From: Nitrosarchaeum sp.
GTDB lineage: Archaea; Thermoproteota; Nitrososphaeria; Nitrososphaerales; Nitrosopumilaceae
Reading direction: 5' to 3'
Assembly (NCBI GenBank): GCA_002737445.1
Contig: NSIR01000002.1
Location: 124,001 to 188,000 of the forward strand
Length of the DNA: 64,000 bases
Part shown: piece after piece, positions 17,125 through 24,499 of the stretch
How the letters are laid out: every line of letters starts with the position of its first letter
Position numbering within the stretch: position 1 is the first letter of the stretch
Made by a program: the position numbers and the translations under genes
The notes under the pieces: generated by a model
Databases searched by the model: none
Seen by the model: the letters and a program-made list of their open reading frames with translations, nothing else
What the model was told of the DNA's origin: nothing

Positions 17125-18513
17125 TTAATCTAGCCAAGATCCTGGGTCTGATCGATTTGAATTTGAACCTGAATCTTGTGGAGCTTCTCTAATTTTCATG
17201 ATTCCCTCCTTGATCAAATATTGTATTCCTTGAACGAATGCTTCATCATCAATGGAACCATCTGCCCACCAATTTGCATTATTTTTAATCCATGATGGAA
17301 TTGTAGATTTATCAGAGGATTTGTTTGCAGAATCACCATTCTTTGAAGAGATTGGAATATCTATTTGGAGATAATCAAGTGAGTTTGATGGAACTATTCC
17401 AGGTGGAGATAATCCATACACATAAACCACAAAGTGTGCAGTTCCTGGAGATTCTTGAACAATCATGTCAATTGTAGCCAATCCTGATGGAGAATACAAA
17501 TTGGAGTATCCTTGATCTTTAGCAATAGAACGCATTGGTGGAAGAGTAAATTTGTTATCTACAACTAGAAGATCATATTGGACTTGATTTAAAAATTGAG
17601 TATCATGGTATTTACTAAGAAAATTAAATTGCCATTTCATTGGACAGCCTTTTACAGGATATTCAGGACTGTAATATGCATGAATTTGATAAGTGAAATC
17701 TTTGGTGGGTTTCTTTATAAAATTAGTTAGAGTGTCAGTTTTTGGACAATTTTGCAATTCCGGTTTCTCACTATCAGATACAACATTACCAAATGGATCC
17801 TTGACTACATTTTGTTTATAATCTAATAATTTGAATTGGTATTCGGGCGGAGGGATTCCAGATGAAACATGTGTATATGTTTGAGCTTTTACTGGAAATG
17901 GAAATCCATCTACTACCCAAACTCTACTAATTGCTCCACCTGTTTTCCATGATACCAATACGGTATCATATGTTCCAGCTGGAACTGTAACTTTTTCAAT
18001 TGCTGTTGGAATTATTTGTTCACCACCAATGTTTCCAATTTTACCCCATGATTTAGCAGAGAATTTTTTTGGTCCTTTATCATGACCTTCATAATATCCA
18101 TTTGCAAAAGCGGATAGCCATACAATAGATGACTTGAATGCTCCTCGATAAACAGAAAGATCTGAACTTCCACCAGAAGGCTCTGGTGCCAATTTTCCCA
18201 AATCCATTTCACCTTTTACGACTTTGTTGCCATCATAGACAACAACTTCTGTAAGCCATTTAGATTCAGTTCCATCCATTATGTCACCTTTAATCCAAAT
18301 ATCCATTTCAAATGGAGCACATTCTTTGTAATCAACATGACACATTGAATATGAAAAATAATCGCCTTTTTTTAGACCAATACCGGCATACCAAAGTGGA
18401 TCATTTGGAAGAGTGACACCACCTGCTTGAAATTGTGCTGTTGCATGAGGTAAAGGAATGCTTCCTAAAATTAGTATTCCCATAATTAATAATGCTAAAA
18501 ATGTTTTTTTCAA
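17125..18513 (-). CDS. Secreted protein with thaumarchaeal C-terminal WIKNNANWW module
   Basis: 462 residues. A clear signal peptide (KK, then a hydrophobic run to about residue 25, ending PHATAQF) sends it outside. The middle is beta-rich and unassigned. The C-terminus near residue 405-440 holds PSWIKNNANWWADGSIDDE followed by FVQGIQYLIKEGIMKI, a module I know from many exported proteins of Nitrosopumilus-like archaea, where it is often paired with copper-type or protease domains. There is no membrane anchor after it. TTG start at 18513. The substrate or ligand is unknown. Confidence 0.85.
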   Translation of the reverse strand: MKKTFLALLIMGILILGSIPLPHATAQFQAGGVTLPNDPLWYAGIGLKKGDYFSYSMCHVDYKECAPFEMDIWIKGDIMDGTESKWLTEVVVYDGNKVVKGEMDLGKLAPEPSGGSSDLSVYRGAFKSSIVWLSAFANGYYEGHDKGPKKFSAKSWGKIGNIGGEQIIPTAIEKVTVPAGTYDTVLVSWKTGGAISRVWVVDGFPFPVKAQTYTHVSSGIPPPEYQFKLLDYKQNVVKDPFGNVVSDSEKPELQNCPKTDTLTNFIKKPTKDFTYQIHAYYSPEYPVKGCPMKWQFNFLSKYHDTQFLNQVQYDLLVVDNKFTLPPMRSIAKDQGYSNLYSPSGLATIDMIVQESPGTAHFVVYVYGLSPPGIVPSNSLDYLQIDIPISSKNGDSANKSSDKSTIPSWIKNNANWWADGSIDDEAFVQGIQYLIKEGIMKIREAPQDSGSNSNRSDPGSWLD

Positions 18514-18561
18514 TTTAAAAAAAATGAGGCTCTCGTATAGTTAAATGTTATTCAAATACGC

Positions 18562-18570
18562 AAATATATA
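18562..18570 (+). promoter_or_regulatory. TATA box for the miniprotein at 18593
   Basis: AAATATATA is centred about 27 bp before the ATG at 18593, predicting a leaderless message. Confidence 0.55.
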
Positions 18571-18592
18571 GGAAAAATTATAATATTTTAGA

Positions 18593-18757
18593 ATGTGTGA
18601 ATGCCCAAAAGTACACATGTATGAAGTGGAGTTTAAGCTTGACGGAATGACGGTAGTTCCAACTCACAAAAATTGTGGTTTTGGATTAGATGAAAAACAA
18701 TCAGACAAATTTCAAAAAGAATTAGTAAAATCATGGGGCTTTGAACAAGAAGAATAA
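18593..18757 (+). CDS. 54-residue miniprotein with CxC start, unknown
   Basis: ATG at 18593, TAA at 18755. The protein begins MCECPKVHMYEVEFKLDG, has a third cysteine at residue 32 (NCGFG), and ends with a helical acidic tail. Three Cys and two His (C2, C4, H9; H29, C32) could form one metal site. The TATA box 27 bp upstream supports real expression. It is convergent with a cysteine-rich minigene 36 bp away. Too short for most gene callers; no family recognised. Confidence 0.65.
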   Translation: MCECPKVHMYEVEFKLDGMTVVPTHKNCGFGLDEKQSDKFQKELVKSWGFEQEE

Positions 18758-18793
18758 ATTAAAAATAAAATAAAAAATGTAACAACTAATAAT

Positions 18794-18937
18794 TTAGAGT
18801 TGTTTTACTGCTTCTTTACAAACGTCAGTTTTACATTTGCAATCTGCGCTGCATATACAATGACCTTGCATATCACAATCGCATGAATATGTTGAATCGC
18901 CTGTATCGGCTTCGCAGCCACATGCTTGATCTGTCAT
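18794..18937 (-). CDS. Metallothionein-like cysteine-rich miniprotein (47 aa)
   Basis: ATG at 18937, TAA at 18796-18794. It has nine cysteines in 47 residues, eight of them in four CxC pairs (CGC, CDC, CIC, CKC) plus a last Cys at 40, and one His at 26. This is the composition of a metallothionein that wraps several Zn, Cu or Cd ions in thiolates; a chaperone or Zn-finger role is also possible. Marine ammonia oxidisers use copper heavily, so metal storage or detoxification fits. I do not match it to a named family. Confidence 0.7.
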   Translation of the reverse strand: MTDQACGCEADTGDSTYSCDCDMQGHCICSADCKCKTDVCKEAVKQL

Positions 18938-18990
18938 GAATAGAAGATCAAATCACTTATTTTAAAAGGTTAGGATATGCGTTCAAAAAG

Positions 18991-19917
18991 TCATGCACTA
19001 GAGATTAAACCCAAAATAGAATTGCATGATTTTTGAATGAGTTTTGCCTGTTGCTCAAGTAGATTAGAATCAGCCTCAATATCAAATGCAATCCTAAGAA
19101 TATGTATAAGATCAGGTCGATTATCGATTGAATCTTTTATCTTTACAAAATTTTCTTTGTTTACATATCCCAAATAGAAATAACAATTAGGCAACATGGA
19201 ATTTTTAATAAATAAATCATGTTTGAGCTTTATGATTTTTGAGTAATTTTCATTTCCAATATAATTTGAAAAGCCGATCGTCGATTTCATCTTTCTTTCA
19301 AGTAAAGATTGGGTAGCTCGTTCAATTCCAATGGTTTCGTTGACTATGGTAATTTCTTCATTGATTTTATTTTTTCCAAATTTACGTATAGCATCTAACA
19401 TATGTGTTGGATTTGGTCTATACAGATTTAACAAGCATATGGCATCAGCTAAAAAATAAGATGCACATATTTGCCAACATGATGAAAAAACATTTGAATT
19501 CTTAATTCCCTCTTTAGTTTTTTCACAGCAAAAAATAGATTCAAAAAGACAATTTTTTGCATAATCGTTGTAAAGGTGTAAATGTTTTTCATTTATTTTT
19601 GATAAAAACATTCGAAGTTCCCAAGATTCATCATGAATTATTTGCATCCCGTTATATTTTATAAGAATATCAGATTTTGTTTCTTTTAATGAGCCATAAT
19701 GAATTTTTATAAAATTATTATCATGAAAAACGATTTTATCAGATTTGTTTGTTTCATCAAATACTGTAATATCATAGTCACATGAATCAGAAAAAGAATT
19801 AGTTGCTCTACAACCTCCCAAACCTATAGGAAAATTTGTTAGGGATTCCTGTTCAATAAATTTTTTCAAATCCATAAAATTATTTGTTATAAATTTTGTA
19901 TAAAGTAATAAAGTCAC
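18991..19917 (-). CDS. Unknown protein with possible nucleotidyltransferase-like start
   Basis: 308 residues. Near residue 33 it reads GLGGCRATNSFSDSCDYDITVFD, which has the G-G-x(n)-D-x-D spacing of minimal nucleotidyltransferases, where two acids bind Mg. The rest is mostly helical with several Cys and no known domain that I can name. The first codon is GTG at 19917; ATG at 19875 (MDLKKF) is an alternative that still includes the motif. It lies just before tRNA-Glu on the other strand. The enzyme call is tentative. Confidence 0.6.
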   Translation of the reverse strand: MTLLLYTKFITNNFMDLKKFIEQESLTNFPIGLGGCRATNSFSDSCDYDITVFDETNKSDKIVFHDNNFIKIHYGSLKETKSDILIKYNGMQIIHDESWELRMFLSKINEKHLHLYNDYAKNCLFESIFCCEKTKEGIKNSNVFSSCWQICASYFLADAICLLNLYRPNPTHMLDAIRKFGKNKINEEITIVNETIGIERATQSLLERKMKSTIGFSNYIGNENYSKIIKLKHDLFIKNSMLPNCYFYLGYVNKENFVKIKDSIDNRPDLIHILRIAFDIEADSNLLEQQAKLIQKSCNSILGLISSA

Positions 19918-19953
19918 TAATTTTTACCAATAGATTCATTTCAAAACATTTCC

Positions 19954-19960
19954 TTTAAAT
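19954..19960 (+). promoter_or_regulatory. TATA box for tRNA-Glu
   Basis: TTTAAAT is centred 28 bp before the mature 5' end of the tRNA at 19985, a normal archaeal tRNA promoter spacing. Confidence 0.45.
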
Positions 19961-19984
19961 TAAGACGGAGTTTGTTTTGAACAA

Positions 19985-20060
19985 GCTCCTGTGGTGTAGT
20001 CCGGCTAAGCATACTGCCCTCTCAAGGCAGTGATCTCGGGTTCAAATCCCGACGGGAGCA
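19985..20060 (+). tRNA. tRNA-Glu (anticodon CTC)
   Basis: 76 nt. The acceptor stem GCTCCTG pairs with CGGGAGC (one U-G), with discriminator A. Anticodon stem CTGCC/GGCAG encloses the loop CTCTCAA, giving anticodon CTC for codon GAG. The T arm is CGGG-TTCAAAT-CCCG. No CCA is encoded and no intron is seen. It supplies glutamate for protein synthesis; charged tRNA-Glu is also the precursor for the C5 heme route. The 3' end is followed, 58 bp later, by an orphan PLD-like gene. Confidence 0.93.
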
Positions 20061-20118
20061 TTTTATTTTAATTACAAATAATTGTTTATTTAAATAAGAA
20101 ATTCATAATAGAAAATTA

Positions 20119-20778
20119 ATGACATTAAGAGAAATCAAATTTGAACAAGAATATCGCTCAGATAGAAACAACATGGTAACTGATTTTTTCTTTCCATGTC
20201 TAAGTAATTGTATAGAATATAGTAGGTGTGTAGATTTTTTGTCAATTCGAGGTCTATCAGGATTGGTTATGGGTTTTGATAATTTCAATACAGGTAAAGC
20301 AAAATTAAGAATAATTACTGGAAATAGATTCAAAATAGCAGATCTAAACATATTGACCAATCTTTTTTCAGAAAAATATACAAAACGATTTGATGGAAAA
20401 ATAATTAAAGATAAGAAAATTCAAAAACTACAAGATTTCATAAATAACGGTCAAATTGAATTAAAAATTGTAATTACAAATTCTGAGGATATTTCCAATT
20501 TATTTTCAGAAAGAATTGGAATATTCAAAGATGAAAATGGAGATTCTGTTGCATTTACTGGAACATCATCATCACTATCTACACAAATACGAGATTTTGA
20601 ATCAGTTGACGTCTTTACATCATGGAATGATAAATCACGAGTTGAAAGAAAAATAAAAAATTTTGAAGAAATGTGGGAAAATAAAACAAAACATCTAGAA
20701 ATTTATGATTTTATTTATGCCGAAGAGAACAATCTTTTAAAATATTCATCTGAATGGGCATTTAATCTTCAAAGTTGA
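20119..20778 (+). CDS. Stand-alone PLD-like (helicase-associated) domain protein
   Basis: 219 residues. It resembles the N-terminal domain of superfamily-2 helicases in defence or repair systems: YRSDRNNMVTDFFFPCLSN, then a GLVMGFDNF stretch, LRIITGNRF, and GIFKDENGDSVAFTGTSSS, the second half-site where an HKD-like motif would be. The canonical HxK is absent; this half reads R-I-G-I-F-K. No helicase follows, so it is either a fragment or a single-domain variant. It is close to tRNA-Glu, a common insertion point, so past transfer is possible. It converges with the gene at 20769 and overlaps it by 10 bp. Confidence 0.65.
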   Translation: MTLREIKFEQEYRSDRNNMVTDFFFPCLSNCIEYSRCVDFLSIRGLSGLVMGFDNFNTGKAKLRIITGNRFKIADLNILTNLFSEKYTKRFDGKIIKDKKIQKLQDFINNGQIELKIVITNSEDISNLFSERIGIFKDENGDSVAFTGTSSSLSTQIRDFESVDVFTSWNDKSRVERKIKNFEEMWENKTKHLEIYDFIYAEENNLLKYSSEWAFNLQS

Positions 20779-21359
20779 GATAATTCTTCCAGTCCAGATT
20801 TATTTTCGTAAAAATTCATTTTATTAATTTTGTAATAGATTACCTCACCACGTCTTTCAATGACAGCTATGATTGGTTCTTTTCCCATTTGTGTGATTTG
20901 TTCTATTTTTTTCTGGAGATTGCCCATCTTTTCTTGTTGCCCTTCATTGAGACCAAAAATTAAGAATTTTGCGCCTTTTTCACCGAATTGTCCTCTTTCG
21001 TATACTCGAAAATCAGAACCAAATCCAAATCCATCTTTGACTACATATCCACGAGTTTTCAGATCTCTGTAAATCAAAAATTTTGTCAGAGTTTCAGGAT
21101 CATTTTTTTGGCTGATACTTAATAGATCATCAAAGTGAATTTGCTTTTTCTTTTCATAGAGAATTAATTTATCTGCATATAACAAATAAAGCGATTCAAA
21201 TGAGTGTAAAATTAATTTTTCTTTTTCAAGTTCACCAAATCCTTTGAGTTGAAGTTCATGGATCATTTCTTTATTTACAATACATGTTTGATCTAAGATT
21301 AATTCACCTTTAACAGATGGAGTTTCTTCCATAATCACTAGAATCTCAGGGTTTTCCAT
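20769..21359 (-). CDS. endA: tRNA-splicing endonuclease, probable structural subunit
   Basis: 196 residues of the EndA fold. The C-terminal domain shows FLIYRDLKTRGYVVKDGFGFG, then SDFRVYERG with Y120, and a Lys near 160 (QMGKEP), two of the three catalytic positions of archaeal EndA. The histidine expected about ten residues after the Tyr is missing; the segment reads GQFGEKGAKF with no His. That fits the structural (beta) subunit of a heterotetrameric enzyme, with the catalytic subunit elsewhere. It would process intron-containing tRNAs such as the tRNA-Ser at 52533. Divergent from L10e. Confidence 0.85.
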   Translation of the reverse strand: MENPEILVIMEETPSVKGELILDQTCIVNKEMIHELQLKGFGELEKEKLILHSFESLYLLYADKLILYEKKKQIHFDDLLSISQKNDPETLTKFLIYRDLKTRGYVVKDGFGFGSDFRVYERGQFGEKGAKFLIFGLNEGQQEKMGNLQKKIEQITQMGKEPIIAVIERRGEVIYYKINKMNFYENKSGLEELSQL

Positions 21360-21429
21360 ATAAGTATTGGAAAATGCAAATTTTGCTTGTCTAACCGTTA
21401 AAATATGGGTATTCTTGTTTCAAATTATC

Positions 21430-21939
21430 ATGCATGGTGCTAATTATAGAGTAGGAAGAGGACAGCCATTTTGTAGAAAAGAATACATCAAAGGTAATCC
21501 ACAAATAAAAATTGCTAAATTCCAAGGTGGAAAAAGAGCAGGTTACGATTTTTGTGTTCAACTATTAGCTGCTGAAAAAGTCCAGATAAGACACATGGCA
21601 ATTGAATCTTGCAGGTTAGCAGCAAACAAAACTCTTGAACAATCAACTGGAGAAACAGGTTATTTCTCAAGACTTAGAATTTATCCTCATGTCCTTCTTA
21701 GAGAAAATAAAATGGTTGCAACTGCAGGTGCAGATAGAATTTCAGAGGGAATGCGAAGAGCTTGGGGTAAAGCAACTAGCCTTGGTGCAAGAGTGAAAAA
21801 CGGTCAATGTGTAATGGAATTTTATGTTAATGCCCAACATTTAGAAAAAGCAAAAAAAGCATTGAGAAGTGCATGTGTAAAATTACCAGGAACAGCTACA
21901 GTCAAAGTCATTCCTTGGGAACAAAAAATGTCACCATAA
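21430..21939 (+). CDS. rpl10e: 50S ribosomal protein L10e (uL16)
   Basis: 169 residues, the normal length. It is the archaeal uL16, located near the peptidyl-transferase centre and the 5S RNA. Family segments: MHGANYRVGRGQPFCRKEYI at the start, FSRLRIYPHVLLRENKM, and GADRISEGMRRAWGK. I choose ATG at 21430, where the family starts; an upstream in-frame ATG at 21367 would add 21 unrelated hydrophobic residues. A TATA-like stretch (TTAAAATAT) about 28 bp before supports the shorter form. Stand-alone, not in a ribosomal operon. Confidence 0.96.
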   Translation: MHGANYRVGRGQPFCRKEYIKGNPQIKIAKFQGGKRAGYDFCVQLLAAEKVQIRHMAIESCRLAANKTLEQSTGETGYFSRLRIYPHVLLRENKMVATAGADRISEGMRRAWGKATSLGARVKNGQCVMEFYVNAQHLEKAKKALRSACVKLPGTATVKVIPWEQKMSP

Positions 21940-22194
21940 ATTTTCTAGATCAGGTTTCTTTTCTTTAATAAATTCTAAAAACTCGGTAAATTCAATTTCT
22001 GTAGGTTCCCTATTTAGAATTCTTTTTGTTTGATAATAAAATGCGTTATAGAGTCGTCCAACAACAATTCCTAGTGCAAACGGTTTAGAATCATCAATGT
22101 TTGAAAGCAGTTGAATAAATCGCTGTACTTCCTCCTTGTGTAAAATAGTTTCATTAATTTTTCGCTTAATTTTCTCCATAACTATTTCATTCAT
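21931..22194 (-). CDS. Small helical protein, unknown
   Basis: About 87 residues if the ATG at 22194 is used (MNEIVMEK); the ORF opens at 22212. It is all helical, with a repeated KKE.. pattern and an internal GIVVGRLYNAFYYQTKRILNREP segment. No motif points to a function. It converges with L10e, whose 3' end it overlaps by 9 bp, and its promoter region faces tRNA-Gly. Likely a real archaeal conserved protein, but I cannot name the family. Confidence 0.65.
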   Translation of the reverse strand: MNEIVMEKIKRKINETILHKEEVQRFIQLLSNIDDSKPFALGIVVGRLYNAFYYQTKRILNREPTEIEFTEFLEFIKEKKPDLENLW

Positions 22195-22225
22195 ACAGTA
22201 TATTGAATACAATAGTTAAAAACAG

Positions 22226-22236
22226 TTTAATATCCA
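22226..22236 (+). promoter_or_regulatory. TATA-like box for tRNA-Gly
   Basis: GTTTAATATCC lies about 27 bp before the tRNA 5' end at 22258. Confidence 0.4.
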
Positions 22237-22257
22237 AATTCAGTCAGTAGGAATGTC

Positions 22258-22334
22258 GCAGTTATAGTACAGTTTGGTTAATATTCGAGCTTGCCAAGTT
22301 CGTGACCCGGGTTCAAATCCCGGTAACTGCACCA
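22258..22334 (+). tRNA. tRNA-Gly (anticodon GCC), CCA encoded
   Basis: Acceptor GCAGTTA pairs with TAACTGC, discriminator A at 22331, followed directly by CCA. Anticodon stem CGAGC/GTTCG (one G-U) holds loop TTGCCAA, anticodon GCC for GGC/GGT. T arm CCGGG-TTCAAAT-CCCGG is perfect. The D stem is weaker, three pairs. The last 22 nt lie opposite the end of the convergent CDS at 22313, so the two genes overlap on opposite strands. Confidence 0.93.
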
Positions 22335-22762
22335 TTATTTCTATTTTGTTTTAATCCATGCATTATAATCTCTAATGCATTTTCAGCTTTTTCAGGCTTT
22401 GGTAACTGAATCATAAAAACATTATCTTTTCCATATTGAGATTTAGGAGAAGAGATTGCAAGGAGTGAAGTTTTTGCAAGTGATTCAAAAAAGAATAAAT
22501 CTTTGCTTGCATCAATTAATAATTTTTCTACAATTTCCCCTTGAGAAAAAGTCAAAATAATTTCTACAAAAACATGTCCCAATCCATCTTGCAATATGTT
22601 AAGATCAGTATTAATCGCAAGTGATTTACCTGCAACTTTGGATATCATTTGATCATATTTTCTTTCATCTAAAATGATACACGGAATATCTTTACCTTCA
22701 AAATCAAATGTAGTTACACCATCGTGAACTTTGGCAGATAAATTTTTGAGTTCATCAGACAT
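22313..22762 (-). CDS. Hypothetical protein, 149 aa, linked to the antiporter
   Basis: The start ATG at 22762 overlaps the antiporter stop by 8 bp, so it is read from the same transcript. The sequence is a mixed alpha/beta domain with alternating strands (FDFEGKDIPCIILDE, HVFVEIILTFSQGEIVEKLLID). No membrane helix and no nucleotide-binding motif. Its coupling suggests a regulatory or ligand-sensing role for the Kef-type transporter, but that is inference. The last codons run into the tRNA-Gly gene on the opposite strand, which limits how freely they can change. Confidence 0.7.
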   Translation of the reverse strand: MSDELKNLSAKVHDGVTTFDFEGKDIPCIILDERKYDQMISKVAGKSLAINTDLNILQDGLGHVFVEIILTFSQGEIVEKLLIDASKDLFFFESLAKTSLLAISSPKSQYGKDNVFMIQLPKPEKAENALEIIMHGLKQNRNNGAVTGI

Positions 22763-24074
22763 TCTTTTTTTCCAACATTGTGATTACTTTATCGCTGGCT
22801 TTAATCATAAATGGTGAAATAAACGTAGTAACAATACAAATGACTCCCACTAGTGGGAACAAAAATGTACTAATTGCACCAATATCAACGCCAGTTTTTA
22901 TTATAATAATTGAAAATTCGCCTCTAGGTGCAGATAAAGTAAATGCCGAACGAATTGCTTTACTACGCTTTTGACTAAATAAAAAGTTCCCAATTAAATT
23001 ACCACCAAACTTTACAATAATTGCAACTGCAATTAGAGCAATAGCTAAAAACATATAATTTTGAAGTTGTGATACATCCATCAAAGCACCAACTGAAATA
23101 AAGAATATAGCTACAAACATATCTTTAATTGGACTTGCCAATAATTTAGAAACTTCTGAAGATTTAGATTCAGCAACTAAAACACCTGCAAGAAATGCCC
23201 CTATAGCAACGGAAAGTCCAACTAAATTTGCCAATAAAGCATAACCAAAACATACTCCAAGAACACTCAACAATAAAATTTCATGATGCTCTGATGCTGC
23301 AACTCTGTCAATTAAGGGCGGAATAATTCGAGTTCCAATTGTAAATGTACCAACAATCAAAGATACTGCAACTACAATTACAATTATAATAGATTCTACA
23401 GATACAGTTCCAACTAGAGCGATAGATTGTAAAGATGAAATTAAAATTACAGCAATTATGTCCTCTACAATCAGTATTCCCAATACAAGAATTGTTGATT
23501 CATTTCTTATACGTCCAAGTTCTTCTAAAATTTTCACGATAACTGCAGTACTAGAAATTGAAAGTGCTGCAGCAATAAACAAAGAATCCATAAAATTCAA
23601 TCCAAACAAACTTGCAAGATAAAAAATTACACCCAATGTCATAAACAGACCAATGGTACCAATACCAATTGCCATTCTTCCAATACTTTTGATTTTCGCA
23701 TATGGAAATTCAATACCAATTACAAAAAGAAGTAAAATAATGCCTATTTCAGAAAATAAATTTAATGCAGAGATATCAGTCAAAATTCCTATACCCTCCA
23801 ACATATCATACGGGCGTTGACCTAAAGGAAGAATCCAAGACCAAATTGGGGAAATAGGTCCTAACAACATACCTGCAAAAAGATATCCAATAACCAGTGG
23901 TTGTTTAATTTTAAAAAATGCAAGAGTTACAATTGCACCAATAATCATGATAAAAGCTAAATCAGTTACAAATGAAGTACGAGGGATATGTGTGACCTGA
24001 TCCATAAAACTAGATATGTATGGATTCAATGTATCTTGAATTCCGGAGCTAGTTTGAAGGAAAAAATTATCCAT
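22755..24074 (-). CDS. Kef/NapA-type CPA2 cation:proton antiporter
   Basis: About 439 residues with some 12 membrane helices of the sodium/hydrogen exchanger fold. Conserved parts include FSEIGIILLLFVIGIEF, ALSISSTAVIVKILEELG, and GVCFGYALLANLVGLSVAIGAFLAG. There is no C-terminal TrkA-N/RCK domain, unlike classic KefB/C, so it is an ungated CPA2 transporter or is regulated by the coupled 149-aa protein. It exchanges Na or K for protons across the membrane. I prefer ATG at 24074; the frame opens at a TTG five codons earlier. Confidence 0.92.
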   Translation of the reverse strand: MDNFFLQTSSGIQDTLNPYISSFMDQVTHIPRTSFVTDLAFIMIIGAIVTLAFFKIKQPLVIGYLFAGMLLGPISPIWSWILPLGQRPYDMLEGIGILTDISALNLFSEIGIILLLFVIGIEFPYAKIKSIGRMAIGIGTIGLFMTLGVIFYLASLFGLNFMDSLFIAAALSISSTAVIVKILEELGRIRNESTILVLGILIVEDIIAVILISSLQSIALVGTVSVESIIIVIVVAVSLIVGTFTIGTRIIPPLIDRVAASEHHEILLLSVLGVCFGYALLANLVGLSVAIGAFLAGVLVAESKSSEVSKLLASPIKDMFVAIFFISVGALMDVSQLQNYMFLAIALIAVAIIVKFGGNLIGNFLFSQKRSKAIRSAFTLSAPRGEFSIIIIKTGVDIGAISTFLFPLVGVICIVTTFISPFMIKASDKVITMLEKKNV

Positions 24075-24211
24075 GCAGTAATTCAGCAAATTTGATTAAA
24101 AACAGTTGTTAAAGAGCCTAGCAAACAAAAAGATAGTTTTTAATTTAAAATAACAAATACGTGAATTTATCAAATTTGAACCTCTTTATGCCCTATTATG
24201 ATCAATCTAAT

Positions 24212-24275
24212 TGCAGAATGATGAGTAGGTCAGCTGTAAATTATGTAGAGAAATGACCTGGGGTATCTGACTGCA
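24212..24275 (+). ncRNA. Candidate C/D box guide RNA (sRNA)
   Basis: A perfect C box ATGATGA at 24218-24224 and a perfect D box CTGA at 24267-24270 are flanked by a 5-bp terminal stem TGCAG (24212-24216) and CTGCA (24271-24275). The C-to-D span is 53 nt, normal for archaeal sRNAs. Degenerate internal boxes fit: CTGT at 24234-24237 as D' and ATGTAGA at 24243-24249 as C', five bases apart. Such RNAs guide fibrillarin to 2'-O-methylate rRNA or tRNA. The guide sequence before D is TGACCTGGGGTAT. Target is not determined. Confidence 0.65.
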
Positions 24276-24311
24276 TAATTGGTAATTTTATAATTACCTA
24301 AATACTAATAG

Positions 24312-24329
24312 TACGGTACCATACGGTAC
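24312..24329. repeat. Direct repeat TACGGTAC x2 at one-turn spacing
   Basis: TACGGTAC occurs at 24312-24319 and 24322-24329, ten bases apart, around the palindrome GGTACC. It ends four bases before the start codon of the miniprotein at 24333, where a repressor would block a leaderless transcript. No regulator is known for it. Confidence 0.4.
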
Positions 24330-24332
24330 TGT

Positions 24333-24440
24333 ATGATTCAATGTGAATATTGTCCAAGAGGGTTTATTGACACAGCAAACGGATTAGCTGAAAAGACTTT
24401 TCATGAATTACTACATGAACCAGAAGTTGTCAACAAGTAA
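24333..24440 (+). CDS. 35-residue zinc-finger-like miniprotein
   Basis: ATG at 24333, TAA at 24438. The peptide has C4-x2-C7 and H24-x3-H28 (MIQCEYCPRGF ... FHELLH), the spacing of a classical C2H2 finger (C-x2-C-x16-H-x3-H). The N-terminal PRGF in place of a hydrophobic beta-hairpin is atypical. It starts just after an 18-bp direct-repeat element and a TATA-like TAAATACT about 30 bp upstream. Coding status rests on the ligand spacing and the clean ORF. It may bind DNA or a protein. The C/D sRNA candidate lies 58 bp upstream on the same strand. Confidence 0.6.
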   Translation: MIQCEYCPRGFIDTANGLAEKTFHELLHEPEVVNK

Positions 24441-24499
24441 CTCTTTACATTTTTTATTTTACACCTACCTTTTTTATTATCATATTTTAATGTAATATC

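Noticed and set aside
21367-21429. N-terminal extension of L10e
   Set aside because: The added 21 residues are hydrophobic and not found in the family; ATG 21430 matches the conserved start.
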